From NCBI RefSeq assembly GCF_003945595.2, contig NW_024104084.1, positions 1,178,001 through 1,242,000 on the forward strand: a stretch of 64,000 nucleotides of DNA. Reading direction: 5' to 3'. The notes under the pieces were generated by a model that was given only the letters and a program-made list of their open reading frames with translations, was not told the origin of the DNA and did no database searches. Below are positions 58,931 through 64,000 of this stretch, in pieces (position 1 is the stretch's first letter; the number at the start of each line of letters is the position of its first letter). Both the position numbers and the translations under genes were made by a program. This DNA comes from Pipra filicauda. Taxonomy: Eukaryota > Chordata > Aves > Passeriformes > Pipridae.

Positions 58931-60726
58931 CAACCTGCTCTTTGTATTCAAGATGAAAAGGAAGTGCAGAAACAAGTGGTGAGATTGTTGGAAGGAGACA
59001 GAGAAAATGAAGGAAATAAGAAAGGTTATGAAAAATTGGTCAGTAGAGTTGAATTTAAAAATATAAAGTTAAAATTGTGAGGTTTTGCATATGACTAAGA
59101 AACGCTCAGCTTAAAATCATCTCTCTGCTCTATAGCTCTTAAAAGAGAGTGAACCATAGAGATGACACTGTTTTCCTGCTAAACTCTGCAGAAAGAAAGT
59201 ACACTTCTTACGCTTTTTTATTACTATTATTTTTAACTTACTAATTTTAAATCTAATCTAACTTTAGAAATCTGCATCTGAATTGATGGTTCATATGGAA
59301 CTGTAAGTTCCCATTATGGTCAACATATGAAAATAAGATTTCTTTCTTATACAGTTCCCTGATCTCTGGTTTAGATACGTACATTAAGAGGAAATTAATT
59401 GTTGAAGTGCATGGAAGTGTCTAATTCGCTCTTTTGTCTAACAAGGGAGTTGAAGGTGACTAGGTAAGCTATACACAGGTATCTATGTTTACTGAGTTGA
59501 ATCTCATCCATATTAATTTTTAACTCAGTTTGATTTCTGATTATTCAGAAGAGACAGAAAGGGTGATATGAAACTTCCTCTATTATTTTTGTCATGACTA
59601 TTGAAAAGATAGGATAATATAAACTCCTCATATCCCAGATCTGACCAACCTAAAAATGCCACATTAAGTCTTGAATATCCTTATTATGTATTATATTCAT
59701 TAACCAGGAACCTTTTCAGTAAGTTAATGTTGCATGACCAGCTTCTCCAGAAAGGCCCACTCTTCTACTTACCAGCCTCCCCTGCCATAATGAAGACAGC
59801 TTAAATTCTCTTTGGATAGGTTATATCTGAACAAAGGTCAGTGCCAAGACAGTGTTTATTTGTGCCGATCCACAACAGCCTGTGAAGAGAAAAGGATGAG
59901 TTTAGGGTTAAATAAATCCCACTGTTAAACAAATACCTGGGATAAATCAGCTGGAGATGTCCAGTAGTTCAGGTGGAACAGGACTGTATCTCTTTAGAAA
60001 GCAAGAAGTTCCCACTTTCACATCTGTATTTCACAAAACACTCATGACATATATCTCTCCAGCCTCCTTCTTCATTGCTATCATTCTTTTCCTTTTCATT
60101 ATTTTCATTTCTCCCTCTTTTGGCCCCCTTTGTCAAAATGTGTCTGCCCTTTTCCATGTTCATTTTTATGTGGATGAATATGGAAAACATCCTTACATGG
60201 ATGAACATGGTTTCACCTTCTGACACCCTCTGACTGAAAAACTGCAGGAGTCATAGTCTTTTCTCCTGTGGCTCCCCTCTGGAAGGGATGGGGGTGCTCT
60301 GTGCCATACCACATCTCATAACCCCAGGAAGGCAGCCACAGTTTAATCCTGCATGTACTGGGGGGGAGACAATACTGGGAAACCAAAATAGGTAGTCAAC
60401 AGTCCTCACCAAGATTCAGCTACCTGTCTTTGTCTTTGGAGAAAGCAGAGTACAGAAATTTTCTTTCCCATTTAGAGCCTAAATTTCCCTTCTTTTCTCT
60501 ACTGAGATAAATCAGCTTTATTCTTTAAATCCTTTGCTGGGTGTGAAAGGGGCTATATTTCTGCAGGGATCAGCAGGGAGACATCCCCTCTATGGAGTCT
60601 AAATTAGGGTGCAACACTCCAGGGATGGAGGGCCAATATCCTCAGACAGCCTATAGGATATGTATTTGCAGGAGATTTTGAGGCTTATTTCTTTGGATAG
60701 ATAAACTGCAGATCATGAAGGCAATT

Positions 60727-60850
60727 AATCATGGACTCATGGACGAGTACATCTGGAAGGGACTTCAAGAGGTCATCTCATCCATCCCCCAGCACGAAGG
60801 CAGGATAAATGTGCACAGACCATCCCTGACAGATGTGTGTCTGCTTCTCT
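60727..60850 (-). mobile_element. Old CR1 LINE 3'-end fragment
   Basis: Minus orientation: 'taatcatggactcatggacg', 'catctggaagggacttcaag', 'aggtcatctcatccatcccc', 'agcacgaaggcaggataaat' and 'accatccctgacagatgtgt' follow the complement of an old CR1 3' end ('atcatagaat..ggaagggacctcaagaggtcatctagtccaacccc'). The subtype resembles CR1 copies shared with other archosaurs and turtles, suggesting an ancient insertion. Confidence 0.75.
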
Positions 60851-61156
60851 CTGCTTCCACTCTGGATGCTCACACACTATTATCCATCTAGTGAAGAAAC
60901 CTATTTGAAGTTATGAGGAGAAGCTGAAAATATCACTTTTTAAGCCTGAAGATTTCCCCCTTACTGTTTCTTGGGGTCTGAATCCAGTTTTTGGCAAGAA
61001 GAAGATCCAATCCTCAATGTAAAATCTTATGAAGGGAAGGCAGTGTGAGCAATTTGCTCGTTTTGTAGCCCAGGTTCTGTTCCAAGATGTAAGACCTTTT
61101 TCATTGCTTGTTCAGTAAGAAAGCTCAAAATTAAATCTTATCTGGAAGTATGCATA

Positions 61157-61340
61157 TGCTAAAAAAAAAAAAAAAAAGAGAGAGAGCAAAAGAGGAGGAG
61201 AAAAAAATTAAGTAAAAGACGAGCGAGCGGAAAGAGATAGAAGGGACAGAGAGGAAGATACAATGTGTAAGACAAAAGGGAAAAGGCAGAGAGGGGCAGG
61301 GACTGACTTGAAAGGAGGAATGAAAAAACAGAAGGAACAG
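61157..61340 (+). repeat. Purine-rich tract (A run then GA-rich)
   Basis: An A run followed by 'gagagagagc' and a strongly purine-biased stretch of about 180 bases ('gacgagcgagcggaaagaga'). The strand bias is near complete for long runs. The minus-strand frames here (61131-61466 and two others) are serine/leucine/phenylalanine-rich translations of polypyrimidine and not proteins. Confidence 0.85.
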
Positions 61341-61889
61341 AGGACATACAGGCTGAAGTGAGAATGTGGAGAGAATCTGTTTCTTAAGCTGGCCATTTCT
61401 AACAGAGAGATCAGAAAGACTTTTTGTTGTTGTTGTCCTTAAGTGACTTCTCCCACTGGCTAACATCTCATTTTATGGCAGGTAAATAAGCCTGCCTAAT
61501 TGGTCCCTTGTTCAAGAATGGGAATATTGAGCTGAGCCTGCTCCTTCTGAAGTGGGATCTTGTCCAATTTATGGTCTTAGCAGATGTGATCTCTTCAGGG
61601 TTCCACTGTAATGATAAATTGAAACATTTGAATGCTGCGTTCCCAGGTCTGGGCATCCAGCTTTGTGAGTGGGGAGAGAGGATCTGATCAAGTTTCCTTC
61701 CGAAATGACAAATTGTGGTTTCCAGAAACATGACTTAGTCCCATTTGCAAGCCTAACAACTGTGGAGGCCAAGAGTGGGTTGGGTGAAGAAGGATGTACC
61801 AAGGTCACTTGAATCTGAAGGACTCAGGTCTGGGAAACAAGATCTTCTTGAAGGAAAGTCTGGAAGTGCACCTTGACTCAGAAGCTCTT

Positions 61890-62200
61890 TAAATTAAGGT
61901 GACACTTACAAACACTTTATTAATAATTAATAAGTAATTAATGAAAATTACTTTTTAGCTGATAAATTGCTCGAAGACACATTAGAGCATGTTTCAGAAA
62001 GACGGGGATAAATATTTTTATGCATTCCTCTTTATAAATGCTTAGTAATGGGCTCTCAACTTTCAGGTGCCTCTGCATCATTTATCCCCATCATCCCGGT
62101 GGCATGCCATAGAAACATCTTATAATCATTTATTTTCAGAATTTGTTCCTATTAATCATGTATTAATTATTATAAAGAAAACATTTGTGCACACTTCTCT
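61890..62200. promoter_or_regulatory. Candidate TAATTA-rich noncoding element
   Basis: 'taataattaataagtaatta' at 61921-61940, then 'ttataatcatttattttcag' and 'cctattaatcatgtattaat' at 62148-62167, with mixed sequence between. The many homeodomain core words could mark a regulatory element or just local AT richness. Lower confidence than the octamer-containing stretches. Confidence 0.2.
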
Positions 62201-64000
62201 TAATCTGAATTCTTGCTTGACTGGTTTTCCTAGAAGTGTGAAGGAGCACCCAGCTTACACAGCTCTCATCATGTACTCTAGAGCCGGGCAGGGGTAAAGT
62301 GCTAGTTCATAAGACTGCCTCAATTTACTCTAGCTAAGGATTGAGTCTAGTCTGCTCTGCTCTTGCTGAGGTTTGTCCTGTGAAGTAAAGAAAGGATCTA
62401 CAAGGATGTATGTACATGGCTGCTGTTTCTGCAGTGTCTGGGCACTACACAGGGGGAATGCATTACTGAAATCCACCCTCCTGTGAAACAGACCAGTAGG
62501 TTTTCTTCCTATCTAGTGGGTGGCAAACCAAGGCACAGATGTACAGAAGTCCGGATGCTGGAAACTTTTTAGGCACCTATGGAAATTAATGAGCTAGCAG
62601 CTGAAAATGGCTAATGACTTACCTGCAGCTCAGTCCCATGCTGGTTCTTTACCTACTGGGTTGTTCTGCTGCAAGGTCAGGATTGATCTGTCAGTGAAGT
62701 GTATACAGAGAGAGGGAAGAGATGGGCTTTGTAGATCCTTTACACTGGGCTTTGTCTGAATCTGTTCCTCCATAAAAGTTAGAAAAGTATGAAGGCTCAT
62801 GTTATTTTTATTAGCCTTAAAGATTGAAAAGACAAAGGGATACCTTAGTCAGTCATGAGGTTGACTGTAAAGTTGGCCCTAAATCACTGAATGAATTTCT
62901 GGAGCTAGACTGATTATTTCACTAACCAGCAATAGAGCAGTAGACGACTACTTGACTGATGAGTTTAGGCCAGTGGTTCCTAAGCCTGAGTCCAGAGTCT
63001 GTTGCCTCTAAGACCCCTCAATATCATTCTGACTAAAGTAGCAACCTGCTAAGACGAAGTACTGGAGACAAGACTTGCCCATACCTTGATCTTCCAGGCA
63101 GCAAAGGGCTGAAAGATATCTGTTCTGTCCTACATGGACAAAGTAAATCACAAATAGCAGCCATCTTAGCTTATAACTTACTTCAAATAAGGATCTCAAT
63201 TTATTCACTATATATTTAATGGTGAGAGAAGGCAATACTCAAAAACATCTCCACTTCCCCAGGAAAGTTTTTTCAAAAACACGCATTTCTTGGAAAATGA
63301 AAAAAACAGCAGAGCCTATTTCCCTACAGCATCGTGTGATTACTTTCTCTTGTGTCTATCAAGCTGCAAATTCACCCTCCTGTGCCAATTGGTTCAAAGT
63401 TATTGAGGGAAGAGGAAAAGAGAGAGAGAGGCAAATAGACATTAAGATACAGAATAATCACAAAATCCTGCCTTTCTTTAGGAAACCAAACTAAAAATAA
63501 TTTGAAAATTAAAGTTTCCTATGTCTGTCCCTGGAGCCTATGCAGAACTCTGTGACAACAGACCATTGTACAGGACACAATAGCCCTGTGACTCCCGAAT
63601 TGAATTTGTTCTGCCTGTTCATGGACAGTTTGCACTCAATTTTTATGCCTGTTGCATAGAAGAAGCATTTTTCACAGACAATGATTTCTCCATGAGCCGC
63701 TGTGGAATATGCACAGTGCAGTGACTTGCTGAATTCATAATTATGAATGCTCCTACTGGAAACACACAACTGCAAAAGTTATGCTCTTCCAGGCAGAGAA
63801 CACAAACAATTTATCTGCCTGCCTAGGTGCTTGTACTCCCTGTGCCAGGCTGTGGAGTGCCTCTTGATTATTACTTGACATACTGCCTCAAAAACTTTGG
63901 AAAATCAGAAAAGTACTAACTTGGTGGCCAGTTGTGGGGAATTAGAGACAGGACAAGCAACTTGGCGGACTAGAATTGAAATAAGTTCTAAAATAGTGTA

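Larger units (their letters stand above)
56569..60726. other. Noncoding DNA, no gene recognised
   Basis: About 4.2 kb without recognised exons or mobile elements. It holds A runs near 57199-57210 and 58300-58312, a palindrome at 58657-58674 and an enhancer-like stretch at 58790-58930. The nearly coincident frames on both strands at 59957-60226 are chance frames in pyrimidine-rich text. Confidence 0.6.
60851..64000. other. Noncoding AT-rich DNA, no gene recognised
   Basis: No gene was recognised. It includes the purine tract at 61157-61340 and a TAATTA-rich stretch at 61890-62200 (separate entries). 'gcaaaccaaggcacagatgt' near 62523-62542 and 'ttttaggcacctatggaaat' near 62567-62586 may be scraps of old SINE. 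'ccagtggttcctaagcctga' at 62971-62990 vaguely resembles an hAT transposon end. Confidence 0.55.

Noticed and set aside
61131..61466. 111-codon minus-strand frame rich in S, L and F
   Set aside because: A low-complexity translation of a polypyrimidine strand, open in several phases at once.
62965..63060. hAT/Charlie-like terminus 'ccagtggttcctaagcctga'
   Set aside because: No matching inverted terminus or 8-bp duplication was found nearby.

Overview
The window is noncoding DNA from a bird, most likely a neoavian. Three things point there: CR1 LINE fragments of several ages (seven reasonably clear ones), several ending in the avian-style 'ATTCTATGATTCT' 3' terminus; a solo ERVL-type LTR at 10847-11438 of a kind I recognise as common in neoavian genomes; and very old amniote SINE relics (MIR/CORE type) of the sort that survive in slowly evolving archosaur genomes. 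The DNA is AT-rich and CpG-poor by eye and has no bacterial or viral gene organisation.

I find no protein-coding gene, no recognisable exon set, and no tRNA, rRNA or snRNA gene. Open frames of up to about 150 codons occur on both strands, but they show no recognisable protein family, many overlap each other in opposite frames, and their number is what chance gives in 64 kb. The one frame that reads as protein is the decayed C-terminal tail of a CR1 ORF2 at 6499-6843 (minus).

Layout: 1-6.5 kb is plain AT-rich sequence. At 6.5 kb lies the largest CR1 piece. From 9.4 to 11.4 kb two unrelated solo LTRs lie 0.9 kb apart, both read on the minus strand; the second has a perfect 5-bp target duplication. 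From 13.7 to 16.5 kb come a MIR-type relic, TG/TA microsatellites and two plus-strand CR1 fragments. From 22.4 to 29.2 kb come a plus-strand CR1, two MIR-type relics and two minus-strand CR1 fragments. From 34 to 41 kb lie further MIR-type relics, one ending in an ATT-repeat tail. From 41 to 60 kb almost no repeats are recognisable. An old minus-strand CR1 at 60.7 kb and a purine tract at 61.2 kb come near the end.

Between the repeats are several stretches with clustered homeodomain, POU-octamer, E-box or GATA-like words, which are candidate conserved noncoding elements. This layout fits a gene desert or a very long intron, possibly with long-range enhancers, but no neighbouring gene is visible, so that is inference. 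I did not find a new biological system. The items most worth checking are the enhancer-like stretches, a 16-bp perfect hairpin at 56534-56568, a CpG cluster at 43665-43753 and a well-formed 28-nt candidate exon at 48078-48105.
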